Shown here piece after piece: positions 24,768 to 33,649 of a stretch of DNA of 33,817 nucleotides (within the stretch, counting starts at the first letter, position 1; each line of letters starts with the position of its first letter). The position numbers were made by a program, and so were the translations under genes. The notes below the pieces were generated by a model. The model was not told the origin of the DNA. It saw only the letters and a list, made by a program, of their open reading frames with translations, and ran no database searches. Source of the stretch: Fidelibacterota bacterium (lineage in GTDB: Bacteria; Fidelibacterota; Marinisomatia; SCGC-AAA003-L08; D37C17). The stretch spans positions 1 through 33,817 of the forward strand of contig JASLLI010000010.1 of the NCBI GenBank assembly GCA_030747125.1. The letters are read 5' to 3'.

Positions 24768-24813
24768 GCTGCATACAAAGGGTGTTTCAAAGTAAGCAAT
24801 GCAGCTCTTTTTC
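24768..24813 (+). terminator. Candidate terminator after murQ
   Basis: A perfect seven-base inverted repeat GCTGCAT/ATGCAGC (24768-24774, 24799-24805), five bases after the murQ stop, is followed by a T-rich tract (TCTTTTTCTT). The 24-base loop is long, so efficiency is doubtful. It fills the 50-nt gap between the convergent murQ and S1P-lyase genes. Confidence 0.45.
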
Positions 24814-26319
24814 TTAGGCTTTGTAGTATAAATCCAGATATTTTTTAAGAATGTCTTTAATAACTCCCCGAAAGGGAAGGGTTGCTGCCATCCCATAAAC
24901 AGGAGCCATTCCCGTGGAATTTTCAGGATTCTTTTTTACCATTTCCACTGCCTCTTTTAAATCTACGGAAAACCGTTCAGACACTCCTTCCTGAGTTTGA
25001 CGCAGGGTAATGCAAATGTGAATACATGACGGTTTATGCAGACCGTTCAAATTCCACCCCTTTTCTGTCATTTGATCCATAATTTTATACTCATCTAAGG
25101 AATCTGATTTAAACGCAATTACCCATAGTGGGTCTCCAATGAGTTCCAGTTCAGGAATGTCTGCAATGGACTTCTTAAACTTATCAGCAGTCTTTATAAT
25201 TTTAGTCACAGCCTCAAGATACCCTTTTTCTCCCATGGAAAGCATAGCAGCCCAGCAGGCAGCACTCAGCGCTCCGGGTCTGCTTCCTGCAAAAGTAGGC
25301 GAGAAGTACAGACCACCCGGCCAATCTGCAATGGTATAGTATTGATAACTACGGAGTTTTGGACTTCGATATAATATGACAGATGTCCCCTTGGCAGCAT
25401 AGCCAAATTTATGTGTATCAGCTGAGATGGAAGTAACTCCATCCACATTAAAATCAAAAGGTGGAACAGAAAATCCTGCTTTCTGAGCAAAGGGGAGAAC
25501 AAAGCCCCCCAGACAGGAGTCCACATGTAATCCCGTGTTGTTGCGTTTTGCAATCCTGGATAGGTCTTCAATAGGGTCTATAAGTCCATGAGGAAAATTC
25601 GGTGCAGAGCCAACAATACAGATGGTATTGCGGTCAACGGCTCGTTCAAGTTTGTGAATATCCACTAAATAATCATTACCAATGGGAATTTTCACCACCT
25701 TGATACCGAAATATTCGCCAGCTTTATCAAAGGCTGCATGTGCCGTAACAGGTATGATGATATTAGGGGTACGGACTCCTTTTTCTGAACGATAATAATC
25801 ACGATAAGTTTTCATTGCCAATAAAATGCTTTCCGTCCCGCCGGAGGTAACTGCCCCACAGATGTCATCCTTTGTTTCACCAGCACCAAGCATATTTGCT
25901 GTCATAGAAATAATTTCAGATTCGAATTTACCGGCACTTGGGAATAAATCAGAATGAAGGGGATTACTCTGCGATTGGATGGCATATACTTGATTGAGAA
26001 ATTCAATATGATCATCCTCACCATGATATACTGCCCCGGAAACATATCCCTCTTTCCAGCGTGATTGTTCGCCGGAGCTAATGTTTCGAACTTCTTCCAA
26101 CACTTTATCACGGGAGAGTCCTTCCTCCGGCAGTGAATGATGTGTAGTAAATTTCAGTTTGTAAGCGTTTGCCATCCGATCTAACTCAGGGAGGAGTTTT
26201 TCCATTTCTCTGTCCACTTCCTGCTGCACTTTAGAAGTTTTCATGAGCTGTTTTTCAAGCCAGGCCATCAGCCGGGGGGAGATATGAGCAATCTTTTGGA
26301 TAATGGGAGGAATATCCAT
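24814..26319 (-). CDS. Sphingosine-1-phosphate lyase
   Basis: PLP enzyme cleaving sphingosine 1-phosphate (or another long-chain-base phosphate) into a fatty aldehyde and phosphoethanolamine. The match to the eukaryotic enzyme runs along the whole chain: PAAGK-like LFPSAGKFESEII, TSGGTESILLAMK, LHVDSCLGGFVLPFA, SISADTHKFGYAAKGTSV with the PLP lysine K304, DWPGGLYFSPTFAGSRPG, ISAACWAA-like LSAACWAAMLSMGEKGY, KGWNLNGL and PSCIHICITL. It lacks the N-terminal membrane anchor of the animal and yeast enzymes, so it is probably cytoplasmic or peripheral. Its start overlaps the lipid-kinase stop by one base (TAATG), and it is the last gene of a three-gene cassette. Other group II decarboxylases are less likely given the C-terminal motifs. 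Confidence 0.93.
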   Translation of the reverse strand: MDIPPIIQKIAHISPRLMAWLEKQLMKTSKVQQEVDREMEKLLPELDRMANAYKLKFTTHHSLPEEGLSRDKVLEEVRNISSGEQSRWKEGYVSGAVYHGEDDHIEFLNQVYAIQSQSNPLHSDLFPSAGKFESEIISMTANMLGAGETKDDICGAVTSGGTESILLAMKTYRDYYRSEKGVRTPNIIIPVTAHAAFDKAGEYFGIKVVKIPIGNDYLVDIHKLERAVDRNTICIVGSAPNFPHGLIDPIEDLSRIAKRNNTGLHVDSCLGGFVLPFAQKAGFSVPPFDFNVDGVTSISADTHKFGYAAKGTSVILYRSPKLRSYQYYTIADWPGGLYFSPTFAGSRPGALSAACWAAMLSMGEKGYLEAVTKIIKTADKFKKSIADIPELELIGDPLWVIAFKSDSLDEYKIMDQMTEKGWNLNGLHKPSCIHICITLRQTQEGVSERFSVDLKEAVEMVKKNPENSTGMAPVYGMAATLPFRGVIKDILKKYLDLYYKA

Positions 26320-27254
26320 TAAACAATAACCTCAAGTGCTTTAGGAAGAATGCTGTACTTCACCGGAGGAATCCCGATATTTTCACCATCTGTTTCAACG
26401 ATGATATTTTCCTCTGTTTTCAATTGGAAAGCATTACAAGTTTTGTAATGAGCATAAGGTTTTTCAAGAATCTTTCCTGTAAAAAGGGAGGGCATTGCCG
26501 ATGTGAGACCAATGCGAGACATCCCATCCAACCATGCCAGTGACAGGATGCCATCATCAGGTATAGTCTTCACTCCAAAACTCATATCACCACCAAAATT
26601 TGAGGTTTTGAAAACAGTCACATTGGATAAATTCATAGATGGAAGAGGTTCGTTATCAATAATGAGATCTGCAGTGAATGGTTTAAAGTCTTTAATAGCC
26701 TGCAAACCACAAATCACTGCTCCTGCATCTACGCTGAATTGTTTTATTTTTTTAGTAACTCCTGAAACGGAGTTAAACTTTTCATTGGCAGAGCTGATAA
26801 TTCCCATACTTGAATTATTTAGAATATACCGCTGAACCTTGTCGCCGGAAGTATTTCTGCATTCCACTTTAAACAGGTCAATAGGGAAGGAGTCTACGCC
26901 GTGAATACGATCAATCCAGTTTCTTGCATCATCAAATTTTTTTTCAAAATCGCAGCTGCTTCCTGCAGGAAAAAACAGTAATTTCAAGTCAGCAGGAATT
27001 GGATCAGAATAGGCATAGAACCCCTGAAGGACTTCATTTAAAGTCCCATCACCGCTAAAAACAGCAATTCTTCGCTCACCAGATGCTAAGGCTTCATTTG
27101 CAAGTTTTGCAGCATGGTTTTTCTCCCTGGTGGTTACAACCTTATAGCTAATCAAAGTCTGTTGAAGTTCAGCCTCAAACTTTTCCCAGCGTTTCTGTGC
27201 TTGTCCGTCTCCTGCAGTGGGATTTAAAATGATGTAAGTTTCAGGAATACTCAT
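26319..27254 (-). CDS. Lipid kinase of the DAGK/sphingosine-kinase family
   Basis: ATP-dependent kinase of diacylglycerol, sphingosine or a related lipid; soluble or membrane-associated. The DAGK catalytic domain begins IILNPTAGDGQA (residues 8-19), with the nucleotide motif S67-G-D-G-T-L-N-E-V (usually GGDGT). FFPAGSSCDF stands where GTxNDFA is usual, and the C-terminal VETDGENIG motif is typical. Length 311 is normal for YegS/DagK/bacterial sphingosine kinases. Sequence alone does not tell DAG from sphingosine. Its place between a sphingomyelinase-like gene (5 nt away) and a sphingosine-1-phosphate lyase (1-nt overlap) argues for a long-chain base as substrate. Confidence 0.85.
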   Translation of the reverse strand: MSIPETYIILNPTAGDGQAQKRWEKFEAELQQTLISYKVVTTREKNHAAKLANEALASGERRIAVFSGDGTLNEVLQGFYAYSDPIPADLKLLFFPAGSSCDFEKKFDDARNWIDRIHGVDSFPIDLFKVECRNTSGDKVQRYILNNSSMGIISSANEKFNSVSGVTKKIKQFSVDAGAVICGLQAIKDFKPFTADLIIDNEPLPSMNLSNVTVFKTSNFGGDMSFGVKTIPDDGILSLAWLDGMSRIGLTSAMPSLFTGKILEKPYAHYKTCNAFQLKTEENIIVETDGENIGIPPVKYSILPKALEVIV

Positions 27255-27259
27255 AGAAT

Positions 27260-28372
27260 TTACTTAAGTTTAAATTCAGTTTGAACGCCATAATGATCAC
27301 TGGGAAAAATTCCTTTCTGTTGGGTGTTTATTACTACAGAGGATGCAACTGCATGTAATTGGGAATTTCCTGGATGGTAATAAATATAGTCTATTCTGTA
27401 AGATTCACGATTGAAATTATAATCCAGTATATTATATAAACTATTCATATTCAACTCTGCATCTTCAGGGTATTGCATGAGTACATTTGAGTTGCGTTCT
27501 GCATCCCAGGTGAAACCCTCAGTTGCAGTGTGAAACTCATTAAAGCTGTCTATTATCTTCAGAGAGTCTAAAATATGCAGTTCTTCCATTTCTGTGGTAG
27601 CATTAAAATCTCCCGTCAGAATAAAGGGGAGGGAATCACCACAGACCTCCTGAATATAAGCTACGGTACCCTGTGCTTCCGTGAAGCGCCATTCTGCTTC
27701 AATGATTAATGTCTGCTTTGCCTCTTCAATTTCTTCTACACTGTAGCCAAGTTTGGAACCAAGGTCTTCTGCAGAGTCTCGATAGCGTTTCAAATTTGGA
27801 ACTGAGGCATGCCAATGGGTAGTGAAAATATGAATAGGCTCACCTTCAAAATGAATCTTTCCTGCTAAAGCTTGTGCTCCATCATCAAAATGAAAGGCAA
27901 AGAAATTGCCTGCCAGTCCACCGGTAAGTCTCTTGCGACCCACCCATTCTAGGTTCAATTCCTTTTTTGAAAAAATGGCGTCACCCTGTCTCAGGTTCAC
28001 CGGAATCCCAATACAGCCTGCCTGAATACCTGCTTCGCTTACATGATAAATCACATCCATGTTTAAATCTTTAGCAAATTGTGCTGCCCGCCGTGGTAGA
28101 GGGTTAACCTCCTGCATGGTAATTACATCTGCGTCTAATTCTTTTAGCTGTTCAATGAGCAGGTTGTATCTTTTTTGCATTCTTTCCCCGCTTTCGAATT
28201 CTCCCATTTTTATAATTCCTTTATAATCCAGCCCTGACCAGATATTAATATTCACCACTTTTAAAGATCTCTTGTGGGAATTGTTGTCTGCTGACAGAGT
28301 ACCCAGAATAATTAACAAGAGAAATAGAGGGTTTAAAATGCCCGGGAGCCGTGGTCCTTTGTAGTGTTTCAT
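27260..28372 (-). CDS. Secreted endonuclease/exonuclease/phosphatase-fold hydrolase, sphingomyelinase-like
   Basis: A signal peptide (about 1-28: basic start, LFLLLIILGTLSA) exports the protein. The EEP (DNase I-like) fold follows: NINIWSGLDY near 41, metal ligand E88 in VITMQEV, THWHAS near 185, the metal site TGDFNATT with D255/N257, YRIDYIYYHP, and the C-terminal catalytic SDHYGV. Members include neutral sphingomyelinases, nucleases and inositol phosphatases. Sphingomyelinase-like cleavage of a sphingo-phospholipid headgroup is suggested mainly by the two sphingolipid-type genes immediately downstream. The ATG has only AAAG as a weak ribosome-binding site. First gene of the cassette, divergent from uvrB. 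Confidence 0.8.
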   Translation of the reverse strand: MKHYKGPRLPGILNPLFLLLIILGTLSADNNSHKRSLKVVNINIWSGLDYKGIIKMGEFESGERMQKRYNLLIEQLKELDADVITMQEVNPLPRRAAQFAKDLNMDVIYHVSEAGIQAGCIGIPVNLRQGDAIFSKKELNLEWVGRKRLTGGLAGNFFAFHFDDGAQALAGKIHFEGEPIHIFTTHWHASVPNLKRYRDSAEDLGSKLGYSVEEIEEAKQTLIIEAEWRFTEAQGTVAYIQEVCGDSLPFILTGDFNATTEMEELHILDSLKIIDSFNEFHTATEGFTWDAERNSNVLMQYPEDAELNMNSLYNILDYNFNRESYRIDYIYYHPGNSQLHAVASSVVINTQQKGIFPSDHYGVQTEFKLK

Positions 28373-28548
28373 CTTTAAATCCGTCGGAATATTTTACATT
28401 TGGGTTGAAGGAAAATTAGTTTGTTTTACAGGTAGGATTATACAAAAAATAATGAGAAGGAACATTCTGGATAAAAATATAAAATTTTTCTTTTCCGCAA
28501 AAATGACATTTTTCTGTATTGAAGGGAATTGTTAAATTATAGGTCATT
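28373..28548. other. Divergent intergenic region between sphingolipid cassette and uvrB
   Basis: AT-rich, with no open frame of note. Toward uvrB there is a possible -10 TATACA at 28439-28444, 17 nt after a poor -35 (TTAGTT, 28416-28421). I could not recognise a LexA-type operator by eye. It presumably holds the promoters of both units. Confidence 0.3.
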
Positions 28549-30537
28549 ATGGCAGGATTTAATTTAACATCTTCCTATGAGCCTGCAGGAGATCAGCCTC
28601 ATGCCATTTCAGAGTTGGTAAATGGAATAAATACCAATGTGAAAGATCAGGTCTTATTGGGGATCACCGGATCAGGAAAAACTTTTACTATGGCAAATGT
28701 CATTCAGGAAGTTCAAAAGCCAACATTGGTACTGTCTCACAATAAGACTCTGGCAGCTCAGTTGTATGGTGAGTTCAGGAGTCTTTTCCCTGAGAATGCA
28801 GTGGAGTTTTTTATATCCTATTATGATTATTATCAACCTGAAGCCTATTTGCCGGTAACGGATACTTTTATTGAAAAAGACCTCTCCATCGATGAAGAAA
28901 TAGATAGGCTACGACTAAAGGCAACAACATCATTAATATCCCGTAGGGATGTAATTATTGTAAGCTCTGTAAGCTGCATTTATGGTATTGGTTCGCCGGA
29001 CTCTTATAAGGCCATGTTGGTGCATATTGACAAAAAATCACCCTTAGACCAAAAAGCCTTTCTCCATTCTCTGGTGAATATTCATTATGGAAGAAATGAT
29101 CTCGTATTAGAACCGGGTACTTTTCGGGTAAGGGGTGATGTTATTGAAGTGTTTCCCGCCTATGAGGAGAGTGCATTGAGAATAGAGCTGTTTGGTGATG
29201 AAGTAGAAAAAATTTACAGCTTTCATCCTCTTACGGGAGAGGTAATTGCTGCGTATGAAGACTATTGGGTGTATCCTGCAAAACATTTTGTCACTTCTCG
29301 GGATAATCTCCACCGTGCAATGGATGATATTCGCGAAGAACTATCTGATCGATTGCAGTATTACAGAAACGAAGGCTTACTGCTAGAAGCACAACGACTG
29401 GAACAGCGTACCATGTATGATCTTGAGATGATGGCAGAGCTTGGTTATTGTTCCGGAATTGAAAATTATTCCCGTCATTTAGAGGGTCGGCAGAAAGGAG
29501 AAAGCCCCAACACTTTGCTGGATTTCTTTCCTAATGATTTTCTGCTATTTGCAGACGAATCTCATGTTTCCATTCCGCAGATCAGAGCCATGTATAATGG
29601 AGACAAGTCCAGAAAGGACTCGTTGGTAGAGCATGGATTCCGCCTGCCATCTGCCTATGATAACCGTCCTTTAAAATTTGAGGAATTTGAACAGAATATT
29701 AATCAGGCAGTCTATGTCTCAGCCACCCCCGGCGACTACGAATTGAAAAAGACGGGAGGAGTCTATATTGAGCAAATCATCCGCCCTACAGGACTTTTGG
29801 ATCCTGAAATTTCATTACATGAGTCCAAAGGACAGATTGATCATCTCATTGGAGAAATCCGCAATGTGGTTGGCAGAAATGAAAGAGTATTGGTAACTAC
29901 CCTTACGAAGAGAATGGCAGAGGATTTAACTGACTATCTGCGGGGAGTGAACATAAAAGCAGAATACATGCACAGTGATATTGACACTATTCAAAGAGTA
30001 CAGATTCTCAGGGGGCTTCGCCTGGCGGAGTTTGATGTTCTGGTGGGAATCAATCTGTTGAGAGAAGGACTGGACTTACCGGAAGTTTCTCTGGTTGCAG
30101 TACTTGATGCTGATAAAGAGGGCTTTCTCCGGTCCCGATCTTCATTATTACAGGTAGCAGGACGAGCGGCACGAAATGTTCATGGAAAAGTGATACTGTA
30201 TGGAGATAAAATCACCGACTCAATGCAGCATTTGATTGATGAGACAAATCGGCGTATAAAAATTCAAAAAGAATACAATAAAGTCAATAATATTAAACCG
30301 CAGACTATCTATAAATCTGCAGAAGATATTCAGATATCAACAGCAGTTGCAGATGAGTCAAGAAACAAAGTTACTTCTGAAAAAATTGAAATTGATACCA
30401 ATACTTTAGATGGCATGGAGACAAAAGCAACCATGGATGACTTGAAGAGGAAAATGTTAAAATGTGCAAAAGATTTACAATTTGAACAAGCTGCCATTTT
30501 AAGGGATAAAATCCGTCAGTTAGAAGAAGCATTGTAA
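28549..30537 (+). CDS. uvrB: UvrABC system protein B
   Basis: DNA damage-verifying helicase-like subunit of nucleotide excision repair. Visible are Walker A GITGSGKT (38-45), the damage-probing beta-hairpin region YYDYYQPEAYLP, the DEAD-like DESH box, the SATPGDYEL motif, helicase motifs V and VI (GINLLREGLDLPEVSLVAVLDADKEGF in blocks, then QVAGRAARN), and the C-terminal UVR motif (LKRKMLKCAKDLQFEQAAIL), which contacts UvrC. Length 662 is normal. Only a weak AGG precedes the ATG. It is 24 nt upstream of purD on the same strand. Confidence 0.98.
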   Translation: MAGFNLTSSYEPAGDQPHAISELVNGINTNVKDQVLLGITGSGKTFTMANVIQEVQKPTLVLSHNKTLAAQLYGEFRSLFPENAVEFFISYYDYYQPEAYLPVTDTFIEKDLSIDEEIDRLRLKATTSLISRRDVIIVSSVSCIYGIGSPDSYKAMLVHIDKKSPLDQKAFLHSLVNIHYGRNDLVLEPGTFRVRGDVIEVFPAYEESALRIELFGDEVEKIYSFHPLTGEVIAAYEDYWVYPAKHFVTSRDNLHRAMDDIREELSDRLQYYRNEGLLLEAQRLEQRTMYDLEMMAELGYCSGIENYSRHLEGRQKGESPNTLLDFFPNDFLLFADESHVSIPQIRAMYNGDKSRKDSLVEHGFRLPSAYDNRPLKFEEFEQNINQAVYVSATPGDYELKKTGGVYIEQIIRPTGLLDPEISLHESKGQIDHLIGEIRNVVGRNERVLVTTLTKRMAEDLTDYLRGVNIKAEYMHSDIDTIQRVQILRGLRLAEFDVLVGINLLREGLDLPEVSLVAVLDADKEGFLRSRSSLLQVAGRAARNVHGKVILYGDKITDSMQHLIDETNRRIKIQKEYNKVNNIKPQTIYKSAEDIQISTAVADESRNKVTSEKIEIDTNTLDGMETKATMDDLKRKMLKCAKDLQFEQAAILRDKIRQLEEAL

Positions 30538-30561
30538 TTTTAGAATGAATAGGAAACAAGC

Positions 30562-31851
30562 ATGAAAAAGAAGGTTCTCATTTTAGGATCTGGTGGCAGA
30601 GAACATGCGCTGGCTTGGTCTATGGTGCATGATAAGGCAGTAGAAAAGGTGTATTGTGCACCGGGGAATGGAGGCACGGAGAGTATTGCTGAAAACATAG
30701 TAGTCAATCTTGCCAATCATCAGGAAGTCATCCGCCTGGTTCAGGCAAAAAAAATTGATCTTACCATTGTTGGTCCTGAAAACCCTCTTGCCAACGGAAT
30801 AGTGGATGCATTTAATAAAGAAAATCTAAGAATCTTTGGCCCTGACAGTTATTGTGCGCAGCTGGAAAGCAGCAAGCTTTTTGCAAGAGATATCATGGCA
30901 GAAAAACGCATAAAACAACCAGTTTATTATTCATGTAATACAATAAGTGACGTAGAATCACTTAAAGAAATACTTGAGCTTCCTTTAGTGATTAAAGCAG
31001 ATGGATTGGCTGCAGGAAAAGGCGTATTGATCTGCCAGAAAGAAAAAGAATTTAAGGAAGCGCTAAAAGTGATTTTTGAAGAAAATGCTTTTGGTGATGC
31101 TTCCAGCAGACTCTCTCTGGAACGCTGCATTTTTGGTGAGGAGTTGTCTGTATTTGCTATTTGCGATGGATTTGACTATAAAATCATAGGGTCTGCACAA
31201 GATCATAAAAGAGCGTATGACGGCGACAAGGGACCAAATACAGGTGGCATGGGAGCTTATGCTCCAACTCCCCTCTCCACACCTGAATTAATGGATAGAG
31301 TAGGAAAGGAAATTATTGACCCTACTTTGGAAGCCATGGCAGAAAAGGGACATCCCTACCGGGGATTCCTTTATATAGGGTTGATGTTAGTGGAAGGAGA
31401 ACCTCATGTCATAGAATTCAATGTGCGTATGGGTGATCCGGAGGCTCAGGTTATTCTGCCTCTTTTAAAATCAAGTTTATTTCAATTAATTTGGGATGCA
31501 ACCGAAGGAAAACTGAAATCTGCCAAAGTGGAATTTAAGGATGAATCAGCGGTTACTATTGTCATTGCAGCGGAAGGGTACCCAATTAAATATAAGAAGG
31601 GCAGACGCATCCGCGGTCTGGATAAACTGGAAGGCAATATGGTGTTTCATGCAGGTACGAAGAGTAAGGATCATGACATTGTCACTTCCGGAGGCAGGGT
31701 GCTGAATGCTGTTGGATTTGGCAGTGATCTTCCTTCAGCAATTGAAAATGCATACCAAGTTGTAAAAAAAGTGAAATTCCGTGACCAGTATTACCGGAAA
31801 GATATTGGCAAACGGGGACTTCAATATTTAAAGACCAAAGGGAAGCGTTGA
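30562..31851 (+). CDS. purD: Phosphoribosylamine--glycine ligase (GARS)
   Basis: ATP-grasp enzyme of purine synthesis joining phosphoribosylamine and glycine. Characteristic blocks are LILGSGGREHALAW at the N-terminus, VGPENPLANGIVDAF, FGPDSYCAQLESSK, the ATP-grasp loop VIKADGLAAGKGVLIC, DHKRAYDGDKGPNTGGMGAY, and EFNVRMGDPEAQVILP. Length 429 is normal. No other purine gene is adjacent. Its TGA overlaps the ATG of the next gene (TGATG region), so the regulator is probably translated in step. Confidence 0.98.
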   Translation: MKKKVLILGSGGREHALAWSMVHDKAVEKVYCAPGNGGTESIAENIVVNLANHQEVIRLVQAKKIDLTIVGPENPLANGIVDAFNKENLRIFGPDSYCAQLESSKLFARDIMAEKRIKQPVYYSCNTISDVESLKEILELPLVIKADGLAAGKGVLICQKEKEFKEALKVIFEENAFGDASSRLSLERCIFGEELSVFAICDGFDYKIIGSAQDHKRAYDGDKGPNTGGMGAYAPTPLSTPELMDRVGKEIIDPTLEAMAEKGHPYRGFLYIGLMLVEGEPHVIEFNVRMGDPEAQVILPLLKSSLFQLIWDATEGKLKSAKVEFKDESAVTIVIAAEGYPIKYKKGRRIRGLDKLEGNMVFHAGTKSKDHDIVTSGGRVLNAVGFGSDLPSAIENAYQVVKKVKFRDQYYRKDIGKRGLQYLKTKGKR

Positions 31852-33068
31852 TGGATATTGATAAGATCAGGCGATCGGCAGGAATAATAGGGGAATCTGA
31901 TGAAGTACAGGAAATGCTGGCACTTATCGGTCAGGTTGCAAATACGGATATATCTGTATTAATCACAGGTGAATCAGGATCAGGTAAAGATCTGGTGGCT
32001 AAAGCCATTCATAAAAACAGCCGTCGGAAATTTGAAAATTTGGTGATAGTGAACTGTGCTGCAATTCCTGCAGGGATTATAGAATCAGAATTATTTGGCC
32101 ATAAAAAGGGTTCCTTTACCGGTGCTACAGAATCCAGAACAGGATATTTTGAAGCAGCTCATAAAGGCTCCATCTTCTTAGATGAAATTGGTGAACTTCC
32201 TCTGGAAACTCAGGCAAAACTTCTTCGGGTTATTGAACAGGGTGAATTCATGAGGGTGGGTGATACCAAAATCCAAAAGACGGATGTTCGGGTCATCGCT
32301 GCCACAAACCGTGATCTGGCTGAAGAAGTAAAAAAATCAAACTTTCGGCAGGACCTTTATTTCAGATTGAAAACCATCAATATTGAAGTGGCTCCTCTTA
32401 GAGATCATATCAGTGATCTACATTTGTTTATAGAAAGATTTGGATTGGAATTCACCGCGAAGAATGATATCCCATTTAAGGGATTTTCTGCAGAGGCTCA
32501 GGCTGTGTTAAAACATTACGACTGGCCCGGCAATGTACGGGAGTTGAAAAATTTGGTAGAATCCATTTTGGTGATGAACAAGGGAGAGCGAATCACTGAA
32601 GACATGGTGAAAAAGCAATTAAAGCTGGATACTTATAATACCAATCCCAACCTCCCTGTTTTTGTAAATGATAATCCTGATAAGGTGGAGCGGGAACTTA
32701 TTTTAAAACAACTGTTATTTCTCCGGCAGGATGTAAATGAAATCAAACAAATGATAACAGGGGGAAGAATGGGGACAGTAGAAGAAGTGCATCCGGCGAA
32801 TCCTGCACTGTATCTTCCGCCTCCGGCCTCTGATCAAAATCAGGTTTCACCAGTAATGACTAATATTGAAGATGGAACGGCACATGCCATACAGGAAGAT
32901 GCTATTGGTGAAACCACAATGGCAGAACTTGAACATGAAATGATTGAACGGGCATTGGAAAAATTCAGAGGTAACAGACGAAAAACTGCAAGGGCATTAG
33001 ATATTTCGGAGCGTACCTTATACCGAAAAATCAATGACTATGGCATCCAGAAAAAATTTAAAGATTGA
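31851..33068 (+). CDS. Sigma-54-dependent transcriptional activator without receiver domain
   Basis: AAA+ activator of sigma-54 RNA polymerase. The central domain starts almost at the N-terminus: Walker A GESGSGKD (about 40-47), the sigma-54 contact loop as GSFTGAT (usually GAFTGA), Walker B IFLDEIGELPL, and the arginine-finger region FRQDLYFRL. A linker of low similarity follows, then a Fis-type helix-turn-helix (NRRKTARALDISERTLYRKI). There is no response-regulator or sensory domain, so activity may be set by expression level or a partner. ATG 31851 with GGAAG upstream is preferred to the TTG one codon earlier. The gene overlaps both neighbours, linking it to the LptE-like gene. Confidence 0.93.
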   Translation: MDIDKIRRSAGIIGESDEVQEMLALIGQVANTDISVLITGESGSGKDLVAKAIHKNSRRKFENLVIVNCAAIPAGIIESELFGHKKGSFTGATESRTGYFEAAHKGSIFLDEIGELPLETQAKLLRVIEQGEFMRVGDTKIQKTDVRVIAATNRDLAEEVKKSNFRQDLYFRLKTINIEVAPLRDHISDLHLFIERFGLEFTAKNDIPFKGFSAEAQAVLKHYDWPGNVRELKNLVESILVMNKGERITEDMVKKQLKLDTYNTNPNLPVFVNDNPDKVERELILKQLLFLRQDVNEIKQMITGGRMGTVEEVHPANPALYLPPPASDQNQVSPVMTNIEDGTAHAIQEDAIGETTMAELEHEMIERALEKFRGNRRKTARALDISERTLYRKINDYGIQKKFKD

Positions 33069-33637
33069 AAACTAAACTCCTTCTAATCCTTTCTTTATCC
33101 CTCAGTTTTCAGGGGTGTATGTTTTATTCTCTGAAGGGGTCACTTCCAGCGCATATAAACAGCATATCTCTGGCACCCGTTAATAATGAATCTGCTGAAT
33201 TTGCAGCGGCGGAAGTGTTAAATGAAGAATTGAATGAATTAATGATTCATGAAAATGTGTTAGATATCGTCCTTCCTGAAGATGCTGACAGCAGGCTGGA
33301 AATCACGATTAATTCCGTCACAGATATCCCTTACACGGTGAATATATCCTCTGAGTTAGGGATGGAGGAAGTGGAAGAGTGGAAAATTACCATCAAGACT
33401 TCTGTAGTCTGGCATGATTTAAAGCGGGACGAAGTATTATTCCAGCGAAAAATGCAAAGTTGGGGTGCCTATACCCCCGGCGTGGATATCAGTACAGATG
33501 GATTGGATAATGACGGAGATAATTTAATTGACGGTGAGGACAGTGACGAAATTGGCTCTCCCCGTGAAGGTGCGTTGAATATTTCGGTGCGGAGACTCAC
33601 AGAAGATATAGTGAATGAAATCACCAATACTTGGTAA
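33065..33637 (+). CDS. LptE-like outer-membrane LPS-assembly lipoprotein with Asp-rich insertion
   Basis: A TTG start overlapping the regulator stop gives a lipoprotein signal (KTKLLLILSLSLSFQGC, lipidated C18). The mature part begins MFYSLKGSLPAHINSISLAPVNNES, the pattern of LptE, which plugs and assembles LptD in the outer membrane. Length 190 is typical. Close to the C-terminus, residues about 139-166 carry an Asp/Asn/Gly-rich stretch (DGLDNDGDNLIDGEDSD) like a calcium-binding DxDxDG loop, not a standard LptE element. LptF/LptG-type permease is encoded at 5142. Assignment to LptE is by N-terminal pattern and size and is less sure than the other calls. Confidence 0.75.
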   Translation: MKTKLLLILSLSLSFQGCMFYSLKGSLPAHINSISLAPVNNESAEFAAAEVLNEELNELMIHENVLDIVLPEDADSRLEITINSVTDIPYTVNISSELGMEEVEEWKITIKTSVVWHDLKRDEVLFQRKMQSWGAYTPGVDISTDGLDNDGDNLIDGEDSDEIGSPREGALNISVRRLTEDIVNEITNTW

Positions 33638-33649
33638 ATAAAGGAAGAA

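Noticed and set aside
24814-26319. Glutamate/tyrosine decarboxylase identity for the PLP enzyme
   Set aside because: The blocks SADTHKFGYAAKGTSV, FAGSRPG, ACWAAM and KGWNLNGL follow sphingosine-1-phosphate lyase along the whole chain.
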